This document shows positions 1 through 6,500 of a DNA stretch of 64,000 bases, piece after piece; the stretch's first letter is position 1; each line of letters begins with the position of its first letter. The stretch is from a virus, in the IMG/VR virus record IMGVR_UViG_3300029908_000016, positions 17,006-81,005 of that record; one strand, 5' to 3'. Both the position numbers and the translations under genes were made by a program. Below the pieces are notes generated by a model. That model had not been told where the DNA came from. It ran no database searches and worked only from the letters and a program-made list of their open reading frames with translations.

Positions 1-2
1 CT

Positions 3-491
3 CGTCCAGATTATCGATTAGAAGATTTTATTGATGATACAGCAGAATTTATGTGTGCAGTCGATCATCATCAAGTATTTGGTGATTGTTTCATTATTAA
101 GAATTGTCCAAATTCTATCAGATTGATTCGTGAAGTATTGGCAAGGCGTAATGAATTTCCAAATGAACAATGGGCATTTTCTACAATATTATCCAAATCA
201 CAAACATTTGGTCATTATTGTGAGAAAGCTGGTTATTCGAACGGTACAACAGAATTTTATAAACGTAGTGAGGATATACTAAACAGTAACTATGTTAAAG
301 TAAAAGTATGGGATGTCTCACAACCTAAAAAAATCAGTGGAGATATTCCTTGGTTACATGATGACCCAAATGTAGTTCCTCCTTGTCATGCTTGGTATGA
401 AGATACCTTTTCTTTACATGTTGGAGGCAAGTCCTTAAAATTTCGATTGGGGTTTATTCCATTGATGACCGAAAATCTAAAGTTTGACTAA
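3..491 (+). CDS. Partial protein, possibly glycosyltransferase-like
   Basis: The reading frame is open to the left edge of the window, so the start codon is not seen and the ATG at 51 is probably internal. The visible 160 or so residues have a DD pair (FIDDTAEF), then a segment reading GDCFIIKNCPNS, an EQWAF motif and a C-terminal WLHDDPNVVPP stretch. The order of a DD pair, a G-x-x-x-I-(R/K)-N segment and an E-Q pair resembles the acceptor half of GT34-type or other nucleotide-sugar glycosyltransferases. This is a weak, pattern-level resemblance and the catalytic N-terminus is missing. It is followed by a small hydrophobic ORF and two tRNAs. Confidence 0.5.
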   Translation, partial: RPDYRLEDFIDDTAEFMCAVDHHQVFGDCFIIKNCPNSIRLIREVLARRNEFPNEQWAFSTILSKSQTFGHYCEKAGYSNGTTEFYKRSEDILNSNYVKVKVWDVSQPKKISGDIPWLHDDPNVVPPCHAWYEDTFSLHVGGKSLKFRLGFIPLMTENLKFD

Positions 492-533
492 TCAGTTTTA
501 GGTTTTATATTATATTCCCTTATTGGAGTGTTT

Positions 534-617
534 GTGATTGAAGAAATAGTAATCGTAAGCTTTCTTTTAGCTATTCCGATTACTTTTGTAATTTTATATT
601 ATTTTGACAAGGAATAA
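534..617 (+). CDS. Possible 27-residue membrane peptide
   Basis: A GTG-started ORF (VIEEIVIVSFLLAIPITFVI and so on, ending YYFDKE) encodes one hydrophobic helix with charged ends. GGAG lies about five bases upstream. It fills the gap between the first gene and the tRNAs. Single-helix phage peptides of this size are common, but a short AT-rich ORF can arise by chance, so the call is tentative. Confidence 0.3.
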   Translation: MIEEIVIVSFLLAIPITFVILYYFDKE

Positions 618-638
618 TAAATATACTAAATTAAATAC

Positions 639-713
639 TGCGCGGTAGAGAAGTAGTAACTCATTTGGCTCATAACCAAAAGATCGTCGGTGCAAATCCG
701 ACCTGCGCTACCA
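639..713 (+). tRNA. tRNA-Met(CAU), initiator-like
   Basis: Cloverleaf found by eye: acceptor 639-645 with 703-709, D stem GAG/CTC, anticodon stem TTTGG/CCAAA around loop CTCATAA (anticodon CAT), T stem GTCGG/CCGAC, then A710 and an encoded CCA at 711-713. The whole resembles bacterial tRNA-fMet. The first pair is a T:T mismatch, and an unpaired 1:72 position is a hallmark of initiator tRNAs. Oddities: the D loop lacks the usual GG, the T loop is TGCAAAT rather than TTCAAAT, and only two G:C pairs (initiators have three) close the anticodon stem. It could be a diverged initiator or an elongator with a defective first pair. Confidence 0.85.
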
Positions 714-721
714 CTTTATAT

Positions 722-754
722 AAAAAACTCTGGAATAAAAATCCAGAGTTTTTT
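722..754 (+). terminator. Rho-independent terminator after tRNA-Met
   Basis: A perfect 13-bp stem (722-734 with 742-754) closes a 7-base loop and includes ACTCTGGA/TCCAGAGT. A-rich and T-rich ends make it usable in both directions. It lies 8 bases downstream of the tRNA CCA end and separates the two tRNAs. Confidence 0.85.
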
Positions 755-761
755 ATCATTT

Positions 762-833
762 TATGAGATATCTTAATTGGTAAAGAATCACAATGTACAT
801 GTGAATATAAGGGTTCAAGCCCCTTTCTCATAT
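762..833 (+). tRNA. tRNA-Tyr(GUA), short variable loop
   Basis: All stems pair perfectly: acceptor TATGAGA (762-768) with TCTCATA (826-832), D stem TCTT/AAGA with GG in the loop, anticodon stem TCACA/TGTGA, T stem AAGGG/CCCTT with loop TTCAAGC. The anticodon loop ATGTACA gives anticodon GTA (Tyr). CCA is not encoded. The variable loop is only four bases (ATAT), whereas bacterial tRNA-Tyr normally has a long variable arm. Base 37 is C (normally a purine) and the discriminator is T (normally A for Tyr). Folding support is strong; decoding identity is by anticodon only. Confidence 0.8.
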
Positions 834-849
834 TTTATATACCACATAA

Positions 850-885
850 CCCCCCTCTGTAGAGTGAATCGAATTTTGGTATAAT
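850..885 (+). promoter_or_regulatory. Phage promoter, C-box plus TATAAT (copy 1)
   Basis: CCCCCCTCTG begins at 850 and TTGGTATAAT ends at 885. The first C is exactly 30 bases before the first T of TATAAT, as in three other copies in this window. No TTGACA-like -35 lies 16-18 bases upstream of TATAAT. It sits directly before the small membrane gene at 891 and the macro-domain gene. Confidence 0.75.
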
Positions 886-890
886 ACTTT

Positions 891-998
891 ATGGATAATG
901 CATATAAAGAGACATTAGTTTTTGGCGCAATCGTTGTTGCAATGATGGTGATTATAACAATATTGTTTCTATCCCTAATTCGTATATTTGGTAACTAG
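891..998 (+). CDS. Small single-helix membrane protein (35 aa)
   Basis: The ORF starts MDNAYKETLVFGAIVV and consists of a short polar N-terminus followed by one strongly hydrophobic helix ending in LIRIFGN. The ATG lies 11 bases after the first base of the TATAAT box of the promoter before it, so the transcript would be nearly leaderless. No family is recognised. It ends 6 bases before the macro-domain gene and is probably co-transcribed. Confidence 0.5.
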   Translation: MDNAYKETLVFGAIVVAMMVIITILFLSLIRIFGN

Positions 999-1004
999 AA
1001 AATT

Positions 1005-1445
1005 ATGAAAACAATTGAAGGAAATATTTTGGATATACCTCGGGGTATAATCTGTCATCAAGTCAATCTACTGGGAATTATGGGTGGAGGATTGGCATTA
1101 CAAATTAAAAACAAATGGCCTAGAGTCTATGAATATTATGCTAGATACTGTCAACTTAGTCCAGAACTGGGTGACGTGTGTTATGCTGATGCGAACAAAA
1201 ACATAATGGTAGCAAACTTGTTTGGTCAATGCCGCATTGGTGGAAATAAGAATAACACTGTTTATGGTGTATACCCAAAGATGTTAGAAGATGTGGTTTC
1301 TGCAAGTTTAGCAGCTGAACTCCCAATCTATATTCCTTATGGTATTGGTTGTGGATTGGCAGGTGGTGATTGGAATATCATGCTTCCTATTTTGGAAAAA
1401 CATCTTCTTGAGAGTGCAACAATTGTTAAATATAACGGAGTATAA
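1005..1445 (+). CDS. Macro-domain protein (ADP-ribose binding or hydrolysing)
   Basis: The 146-residue protein is a single macro domain. It starts with beta-strand EGNILD, then has the ribose-binding stretch HQVNLLGIMGGGLALQIK, the GDVCYA and NLFGQ strands, and a late glycine loop IPYGIGCGLAGGDW. Length and order fit the Poa1p/ALC1-like ADP-ribose-1''-phosphatase or ADP-ribosyl-hydrolase branch. Macro domains of this type remove ADP-ribose from nucleic acids or proteins. In a phage, a plausible role is reversal of DarT-type DNA ADP-ribosylation; this is inference. It has no SD but an AAAATT-ATG start, and follows promoter copy 1. Confidence 0.88.
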   Translation: MKTIEGNILDIPRGIICHQVNLLGIMGGGLALQIKNKWPRVYEYYARYCQLSPELGDVCYADANKNIMVANLFGQCRIGGNKNNTVYGVYPKMLEDVVSASLAAELPIYIPYGIGCGLAGGDWNIMLPILEKHLLESATIVKYNGV

Positions 1446-1450
1446 AAATT

Positions 1451-1945
1451 ATGCTACTAGAATGGACAACTTGTATAGGTGGTGAAATGGCAGAGACCAG
1501 AAATGTGACTTATAAGATTACAAAATATTTGCCCAACTACAATATTTTTAACCTTGCCGTAATTAAAAACAATCAAATTGTAAGCGAACACCACTTTTAT
1601 TCGATAAATGAAGCCAAAGATAAAGCGGAAGGACATCATCTTCATGAATTAACTTCAACCAATATTGATGTTACAGAGCTTGCTCAACAACCAAAGTGTT
1701 TATCTGACTACGATAAAGGTTATAACGAAGGTTATAACAATAGTTTGAAAGACTTAACCGCACTAGTAAAGCGTTTAGCTGAAAAAAATAGAATTCTTGA
1801 GGATGATCATTTGAGTTTATCGCAGGACAAGGCTAAGCAAATAGAGGAGATTGAAAGATTAAATGCCATTAATCTTAAATTAGTAACTACTCTTGATAAA
1901 ATAGTTGAGTCAGTAGAAAAAGTGTTACCTGATCTTCAGAAATAA
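1451..1945 (+). CDS. Hypothetical protein with C-terminal coiled coil
   Basis: The 164-residue protein is not recognised. The N-terminal half is mixed alpha/beta. The second half (about residue 95 onward: KDLTALVKRLAEKNRILEDD, later IEEIERLNAINLKL) has heptad-like spacing of Leu/Ile and is probably a coiled coil. An internal ATG at 1487 (MAETRNVTY) is a possible alternative start. It follows the macro-domain gene by 5 bases, starts in the AAAATTATG context, and ends at a weak terminator shared with the convergent gene. Confidence 0.7.
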   Translation: MLLEWTTCIGGEMAETRNVTYKITKYLPNYNIFNLAVIKNNQIVSEHHFYSINEAKDKAEGHHLHELTSTNIDVTELAQQPKCLSDYDKGYNEGYNNSLKDLTALVKRLAEKNRILEDDHLSLSQDKAKQIEEIERLNAINLKLVTTLDKIVESVEKVLPDLQK

Positions 1946-1946
1946 T

Positions 1947-1973
1947 AAAAAAGGGAAGTAACTAACCTTTTTT
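1947..1973. terminator. Weak bidirectional terminator
   Basis: AAAAAAGG (1947-1954) pairs with CCTTTTTT (1966-1973) around an 11-base loop. Only two G:C pairs hold the stem. It lies exactly between two converging genes. Confidence 0.45.
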
Positions 1974-2218
1974 TATATGTTAATATCATTGTTCTCAAAG
2001 TCACCATGATAAGCTGTGGCTACTTCAAATTCTTGTTTTATGATGTCTGTCAGTTCTTCGTATTTTTCCATACTTAGATAAAATGACTTACCACGAGGTA
2101 CAATGAATCCTTCATTCAAAGCTTCAAAGAAACGATCTTCAATTGTTCGATTATTCGCGTAATATCGATCCAAAAATAACTTTAATTTATCTGATAAGGA
2201 TATCGTTATATTAATCAT
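1973..2218 (-). CDS. Hypothetical protein (81 aa)
   Basis: The protein starts MINITISLSDKLKLFLDRYY and ends acidic. No family is recognised. Its start overlaps the end of the AAA+ ATPase gene by four bases, so the pair is likely translationally coupled. It could be a partner or substrate adaptor of the ATPase, from position only. Confidence 0.7.
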   Translation of the reverse strand: MINITISLSDKLKLFLDRYYANNRTIEDRFFEALNEGFIVPRGKSFYLSMEKYEELTDIIKQEFEVATAYHGDFENNDINI

Positions 2219-3381
2219 GGTTTATAGCCAAAACCAATTGGATTTAGATTTTTGGTATTGAAGCTTTCTTTCACTTGATTAACAGCTTCTGCGAAATTGT
2301 CATTTAACGACTTTTTATTGACTAAAGATAGTATCTCACATGTTCGTTTGATTTCTTTGATATGTGAGCCTGTAAATCGAGAATGGTAGCATAAAGCCTT
2401 TAATTCGTTGTTTAATGATTTTTTAAAAAAGAAATCTAATATTGCATCGATTTCAGTAGGAGCCGGATAATCAAATAAAAACTTACGATTAAATCTCATT
2501 GGTCGGGATTTGATAGCATCGTCAAGATTCTTTAAAAAATTGGTTGTAGCTATGAATATAATTTTATTTTCATCATCAGACAATCCACTTATTAATTGTA
2601 GGAAGTTACTTAATTCAGGATTGTCTTTGTCTTCTCGACTGCCTGCATAGCTATCGATATCTTCAAAAACAACCAAACAAGGTGATAAGTATTTCCTTAA
2701 AAATAATCCAAATTGTGTAAAATCAATTAATGAAGACACATAACAAGAGCTATATCCTTTCGTAATTGCTTCATAAATTAAACTCTTACAAGTTAGGCTC
2801 TTACCACTACCAGGTATACCATGAAATATCAGCCCGTTATTCAAATCCAGATTTTCCATCTGGAATATGGTATTTTCCCATATTTGATTTTTAATTGCGG
2901 GGTCAATAATCAATGTTTCCCATTTGACAGGTGTAATTGGATGATAAGCAATAGTGATATCCCCACCTTTTGCGTAAACTTGTAAATTTTTTCTTTTTAA
3001 AGGATTATTGAACTTTATGTAATTTTCAAAATAATCCTTCATTTTACTTACATCTTTTTTGGTAGATAGTGTAATGGTACTTACCTTATGATCAAAAACT
3101 AAGGTATAATTTTTTGATTTTTGATGAAACACAATCATTCCACTAATGATGATTGTTGCATTTTTATCTACATCGATTTCAAAATCAGCGGAATTGTCAT
3201 CATCGTATACAAAGTAATGTTTGTCGATTTCTTTAATGGCTTGTTGAATACAATAACAATTCATTCGATATTCAAAACCAAAATCATCAAAACTCCAGGT
3301 AAAATCATTTTCTCCTGTGGGTGAGTTATAATTGTCCACGTTCTCTACTTCAACAAGGAGTTCTTCAAAGCCCATACTCAA
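2215..3381 (-). CDS. AAA+ ATPase
   Basis: The 388-residue protein has an unrecognised N-terminal domain (about 1-150) and a C-terminal AAA+ module. Visible motifs are Walker A GIPGSGKS (188-195), Walker B LVVFEDID (236-243), a sensor-1 strand ending ATTN (about 278-281) and an arginine-finger-like SRPMRFNRK (about 292-300). The module order resembles the BCS1/proteasomal-ATPase branch rather than clamp loaders. The substrate is unknown. It is transcribed with the 81-residue gene downstream and is divergent from the gene at 3521; promoter copy 2 between them points away from it. Confidence 0.85.
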   Translation of the reverse strand: MSMGFEELLVEVENVDNYNSPTGENDFTWSFDDFGFEYRMNCYCIQQAIKEIDKHYFVYDDDNSADFEIDVDKNATIIISGMIVFHQKSKNYTLVFDHKVSTITLSTKKDVSKMKDYFENYIKFNNPLKRKNLQVYAKGGDITIAYHPITPVKWETLIIDPAIKNQIWENTIFQMENLDLNNGLIFHGIPGSGKSLTCKSLIYEAITKGYSSCYVSSLIDFTQFGLFLRKYLSPCLVVFEDIDSYAGSREDKDNPELSNFLQLISGLSDDENKIIFIATTNFLKNLDDAIKSRPMRFNRKFLFDYPAPTEIDAILDFFFKKSLNNELKALCYHSRFTGSHIKEIKRTCEILSLVNKKSLNDNFAEAVNQVKESFNTKNLNPIGFGYKP

Positions 3382-3422
3382 AGTTAAGCTGATTGATCAT
3401 TAATGTCAAAAATGATTATTCA

Positions 3423-3458
3423 CCCCCCTCTGAAAAAAGATATAAATATTGGTATAAT
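3423..3458 (+). promoter_or_regulatory. Phage promoter, C-box plus TATAAT (copy 2)
   Basis: CCCCCCTCTG begins at 3423 and ATTGGTATAAT ends at 3458, with 30 bases from first C to first T of TATAAT. This copy is nearly identical to copy 1 in the C-box (CCCCCCTCTG). It drives the gene at 3521 with a leader of about 55 bases. Confidence 0.75.
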
Positions 3459-3520
3459 ACTAAGTAGTAGAATTTACTAATCAGTAAATTCATTTTTAAA
3501 TAATAAATAAATCAGTAGTC

Positions 3521-4468
3521 ATGAATAATGTAACCACAAAACAAAAACGTTGGAAAAGCGGTACAAAAGAAATTCTATTAAAGGAGATTATTCGCCTTTA
3601 TAAAGATAACGCTTTTGGTCTGTCTGCTGATCATGGACTGATTGTGCGGAAAGCAATGGAGATACTCTCTCCAGAAGAGCGCAGAGATCCTGAATATGTG
3701 TCTCGTAGAAGTAATTTCTGCAAATCGTATATTCGTAGTTTATATACTTTGGAATTGCAGAAAGATAATCTGGAATTAGTAAAAAAGAATTATCAATCTG
3801 AACCTATGTGTGGGATTCCCTCGCATACACCCACACAAAAGATAGATGAAATTGATAATGATCTGGTTCTTGGTTTATTGAAAGATGGTATTGATAGTCG
3901 TTTAAATAAATTATTTGAGTCTATCACACCGAAAATTGAAAGTTCGGTTGATAACTTTATTACCAATAGTCTGACTAACTTTGAGAATCGTTTACAGCTT
4001 ATTCTTACCAATGTTGCGGATTTATCATCTTTGGTAAATGTCAGTCTTAAGCCAAATATCATTAAGCTTAGCGAAAAGCCTTCAGTCATCAACACAACGA
4101 CTGAAGATGATTATGATAACGCAATTGAAGAACCCTCCGTATTTGTTAATAAAATCAAAATTGGTGTGTTTGGTGTAAGGAAAGAACAGCATTCTGAAAT
4201 TGAAAAACGAATGCTCATTCACAAACATATCAAAATATTGTTTTATAACGAAGACATTGGGCATAAACCTGTTGCACCATCTGCGTATCTTCGTAAAATA
4301 TTTATTTACTTGGCTAACGGAAATGGTCATAACGAACGACAGACCATTCTTAGTAATGGATATACAGGTAAAGATATTGTATTAATCAATAAAGGAGGAT
4401 TATGCAAGATTATCGATGCACTGGAAGAGTATGCTCAAGAAACATATCGGGAACTACAAACAGCATAA
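3521..4468 (+). CDS. Hypothetical protein (315 aa), possibly DNA-associated
   Basis: No family is recognised. The N-terminal 100 residues are basic and helical (KQKRWKSGTKEILLKEIIRL; later RRDPEYVSRRSNFCKSYIR), suggesting nucleic-acid binding. A polar middle follows, and then a C-terminal domain beginning KIKIGVFGVRKEQ and ending in a helix. It is the first gene after promoter copy 2, so an early function is likely. Confidence 0.7.
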   Translation: MNNVTTKQKRWKSGTKEILLKEIIRLYKDNAFGLSADHGLIVRKAMEILSPEERRDPEYVSRRSNFCKSYIRSLYTLELQKDNLELVKKNYQSEPMCGIPSHTPTQKIDEIDNDLVLGLLKDGIDSRLNKLFESITPKIESSVDNFITNSLTNFENRLQLILTNVADLSSLVNVSLKPNIIKLSEKPSVINTTTEDDYDNAIEEPSVFVNKIKIGVFGVRKEQHSEIEKRMLIHKHIKILFYNEDIGHKPVAPSAYLRKIFIYLANGNGHNERQTILSNGYTGKDIVLINKGGLCKIIDALEEYAQETYRELQTA

Positions 4469-4477
4469 GGAACATGA

Positions 4478-4549
4478 ATGATTTATTTGATCATCTTTAC
4501 ATTAACAGTCATTGTACTGACCAACACTAACATGACTCCAAAATCATAA
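4478..4549 (+). CDS. Possible 23-residue hydrophobic peptide
   Basis: MIYLIIFTLTVIVLTNTNMT and so on: one hydrophobic helix with a polar tail. AAGGA lies six bases before the ATG. It fits the gap between two genes, but its length makes it uncertain. Confidence 0.3.
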   Translation: MIYLIIFTLTVIVLTNTNMTPKS

Positions 4550-4557
4550 ATTTTAAC

Positions 4558-4749
4558 ATGATAAAATTAACATTAACCGATAATTCTACGGTAGTTATAG
4601 CAACATCTTATATTATCAGTCTTCGAAGTTTAAAATCTGTGTCAACAAGCTATACTCAAGGTGGGCGTACTATAATAAATTGTATGGAAGATAACCAATA
4701 TATTGTAAAAGAAAGTGTTACTGCGATATGGGAAACCCTCGGTAACTGA
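4558..4749 (+). CDS. Hypothetical small beta-rich protein (63 aa)
   Basis: The sequence alternates short strands (MIKLTLTDNSTVVI, YIISLRSL, RTIINCMEDNQYIVKES). The layout resembles small FlbD-like or phage SH3-like barrels, but no family is assigned. It starts 8 bases after the preceding hydrophobic peptide. Confidence 0.55.
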   Translation: MIKLTLTDNSTVVIATSYIISLRSLKSVSTSYTQGGRTIINCMEDNQYIVKESVTAIWETLGN

Positions 4750-4759
4750 TATTAATTAT

Positions 4760-4927
4760 ATGTACAATGAAGATATAGTTAAAGAGTTATTGGAAATCAT
4801 AGAGCTACGTACAAAAGGATTAACCGCTGAGAATATGATACACAGCTATTATTACTTAATCGATGAATTGACGAATAAAATTGAGTTGCTGGAGCACCAT
4901 ATTGAAAACACTAGAAACGGATTTTAA
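4760..4927 (+). CDS. Hypothetical helical protein (55 aa)
   Basis: Start chosen at 4760 (MYNEDIVKELLEIIELR) because it does not overlap the previous gene and has the AATTAT-ATG context common here; an upstream ATG at 4715 would overlap. The peptide is almost entirely helical and acidic, probably a short coiled coil. Function unknown. Confidence 0.55.
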   Translation: MYNEDIVKELLEIIELRTKGLTAENMIHSYYYLIDELTNKIELLEHHIENTRNGF

Positions 4928-4932
4928 TAAAC

Positions 4933-5307
4933 ATGTATAAAGAATCATTTGATAATAAACAAGATAGGGAAACAACTGAAAAAACAACAGAACTAAACAA
5001 AAGTATGTCTAATTCTGCTGCACATAAATCTGTTAACTCTCCGCCCTTTCCAAGATTACCTGTACGAGAATATAAAGATGATAATGGCAAAACATTGTTT
5101 ATCTATGTATTCAATGAGGACATTGTAAAGTTTCATGGTGAGGAATGGGCAAAGAAATATTTTGATGTAGCGGGTGTCAATACCTGTCCGGTAATTGATA
5201 AGAATATTCCTGAAGGATATACCGCGAATAGTTTTGCAATGTATTACTGGGATTACTCAAGATTTGCAGATGTTGTAGATAAAGGTATAACCACTTACTG
5301 GGACTAA
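4933..5307 (+). CDS. Hypothetical protein (124 aa)
   Basis: A polar, low-complexity N-terminus (about 40 residues, Thr/Glu/Lys/Ser rich) precedes a compact domain with YVFNEDIVKFHGEEWAKKYF and many aromatic residues (AMYYWDYSRF). No family is recognised. It begins 5 bases after the preceding gene and ends 3 bases before the next. Confidence 0.65.
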   Translation: MYKESFDNKQDRETTEKTTELNKSMSNSAAHKSVNSPPFPRLPVREYKDDNGKTLFIYVFNEDIVKFHGEEWAKKYFDVAGVNTCPVIDKNIPEGYTANSFAMYYWDYSRFADVVDKGITTYWD

Positions 5308-5310
5308 ATT

Positions 5311-5745
5311 ATGAAAATTAAAACAATTAGAAAATCGATATTTGAAACTAATAGTAGTTCTACTCATTCAATTTCCGTAGCAGATTTAACACCTGAAGAC
5401 ATTAATAGAAAGAGTTATGGTTTTAGGAAAGGAACAACATTAAAAATTCATGGAGGTCAGTTTGGTTGGGAGATTGAAGAATATCGTGATTGGGAAACCA
5501 AAGCTTCGTATTGTGCGGTTGATAACTGGTGTGATCAAAAACGAATTGCGTTATTGACCGAAGTATTAAAAGAAGTTACTGGTGCTTCAGATGTAGAATA
5601 TTTGATTACCACAGAGTTAGAAGTTTCATATATTGATCATCAAAGCAGTGGAGTATCTTCCATACTCTTCGAAAACAAAGAAACATTAAAAAAGTTTATT
5701 TTTGGGAGTAATTCCGTATTATACACTGATAATGACAATCATTAA
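5311..5745 (+). CDS. Conserved phage protein with FETNSSSTHS motif
   Basis: The 144-residue protein begins MKIKTIRKSIFETNSSSTHS. This signature (I-R-x-x-(I/V)-F-E-T-N-S-S-S-x-H-S) is shared by many large-phage proteins of unknown role. The Ser/Thr/His cluster looks like a catalytic or ligand-binding site, but no activity is established to my knowledge. It starts in the TAAATT-ATG context. Confidence 0.7.
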   Translation: MKIKTIRKSIFETNSSSTHSISVADLTPEDINRKSYGFRKGTTLKIHGGQFGWEIEEYRDWETKASYCAVDNWCDQKRIALLTEVLKEVTGASDVEYLITTELEVSYIDHQSSGVSSILFENKETLKKFIFGSNSVLYTDNDNH

Positions 5746-5983
5746 GATTAAGGAAGCTTCTGGAAACAAAACCAATATGACAACCTGCAAGGGCACGCTA
5801 ATCATACCCATGAAATCTTTAGGTCACATTTTATGTGACGAACTCTACCATGATAACCCCGATTACACACCCGATTTTTATTCTAAGCTCGACTCGGAAG
5901 CTAGATCGGAATTGGATCGCATCGCCAATGGCATCGGAACCGAAGCCATTCAGCGGAGCAATGCCGAAGGGAGGACACTATGA
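5732..5983 (+). CDS. Hypothetical protein (about 83 aa)
   Basis: Start placed at 5732 (MTIIKIKEASGNK), overlapping the previous gene by 14 bases; 5777 (MTTCKGTLIIPMKSLG) is an alternative and gives a neater fold. The second half (DPDFYSKL-like, SEARSELDRIANGIG) is helical. The DNA from about 5830 on is clearly more GC-rich than the surroundings, like the following NADAR gene, so the two may have been acquired together. Confidence 0.55.
   Translation: MTIIKIKEASGNKTNMTTCKGTLIIPMKSLGHILCDELYHDNPDYTPDFYSKLDSEARSELDRIANGIGTEAIQRSNAEGRTL
5967..5975 (+). promoter_or_regulatory. Strong Shine-Dalgarno before the NADAR gene
   Basis: AAGGGAGGA ends four bases before the ATG at 5980. Such a strong SD is rare in this window, where most genes start without one. 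Confidence 0.7.
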
Positions 5984-6498
5984 GCTGGAGCAACGAACTT
6001 CACAAGTTAGATACTGATTCTCAGGTATTTTTTTATGAACAGGACTTCTACTGTTTATCAAACTTTTCGTCATTCTCCCTTCTTTGGGAAGGATTAAGAT
6101 TTGATACCTCAGAAGCTGCTTACCACTGGGAAAAATTCAGACACCATGATCCCGTCGTAGCAGCTCAAATTCATCAAGCTATTTCCGCTCATGATGCATT
6201 TAAAATTGCCCAAGCAAATAAGGCACGGCAATTGACCAACTGGGATGAACTCAAGTTGGTCGTCATGCGTCGAATACTACAAGCGAAAACAGATCAGCAC
6301 GAATACGTTAGACGGAAGCTCTTTGCTACTGGGGAACGTGAATTGATCGAAGACTCGTGGCGCGATGCCTATTGGGGATGGGGGCCAAACCGAGACGGGA
6401 AAAACCATCTAGGCAAGCTATGGATGGAGATTCGGTCAGAACTTTGTTTTAAAATTTATTTCTTACGTAACTTAGGAGTAACTACTTACAATCATTAA
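5980..6498 (+). CDS. NADAR/YbiA-family protein
   Basis: The 172-residue protein matches the NADAR (DUF1768, YbiA-like) fold. It has FYEQDFYCLSNFSSF, then F-x-T-S-E-A-A-Y-H-W-E-K-F, R-x-(L/x)-x-x-W (RQLTNWDELK), VMRRILQAK, a C-terminal YWGWGPNRDGKNHLGKLWM and IRSEL. NADAR proteins act as N-glycosidases on riboflavin intermediates or remove ADP-ribose from guanine bases. Here a role in reversing guanosine ADP-ribosylation (DarT1-type) is plausible, as the window also has a macro-domain protein. The gene is GC-richer than its neighbours and has a strong SD, both signs of transfer. Confidence 0.85.
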   Translation: MSWSNELHKLDTDSQVFFYEQDFYCLSNFSSFSLLWEGLRFDTSEAAYHWEKFRHHDPVVAAQIHQAISAHDAFKIAQANKARQLTNWDELKLVVMRRILQAKTDQHEYVRRKLFATGERELIEDSWRDAYWGWGPNRDGKNHLGKLWMEIRSELCFKIYFLRNLGVTTYNH

Positions 6499-6500
6499 TT

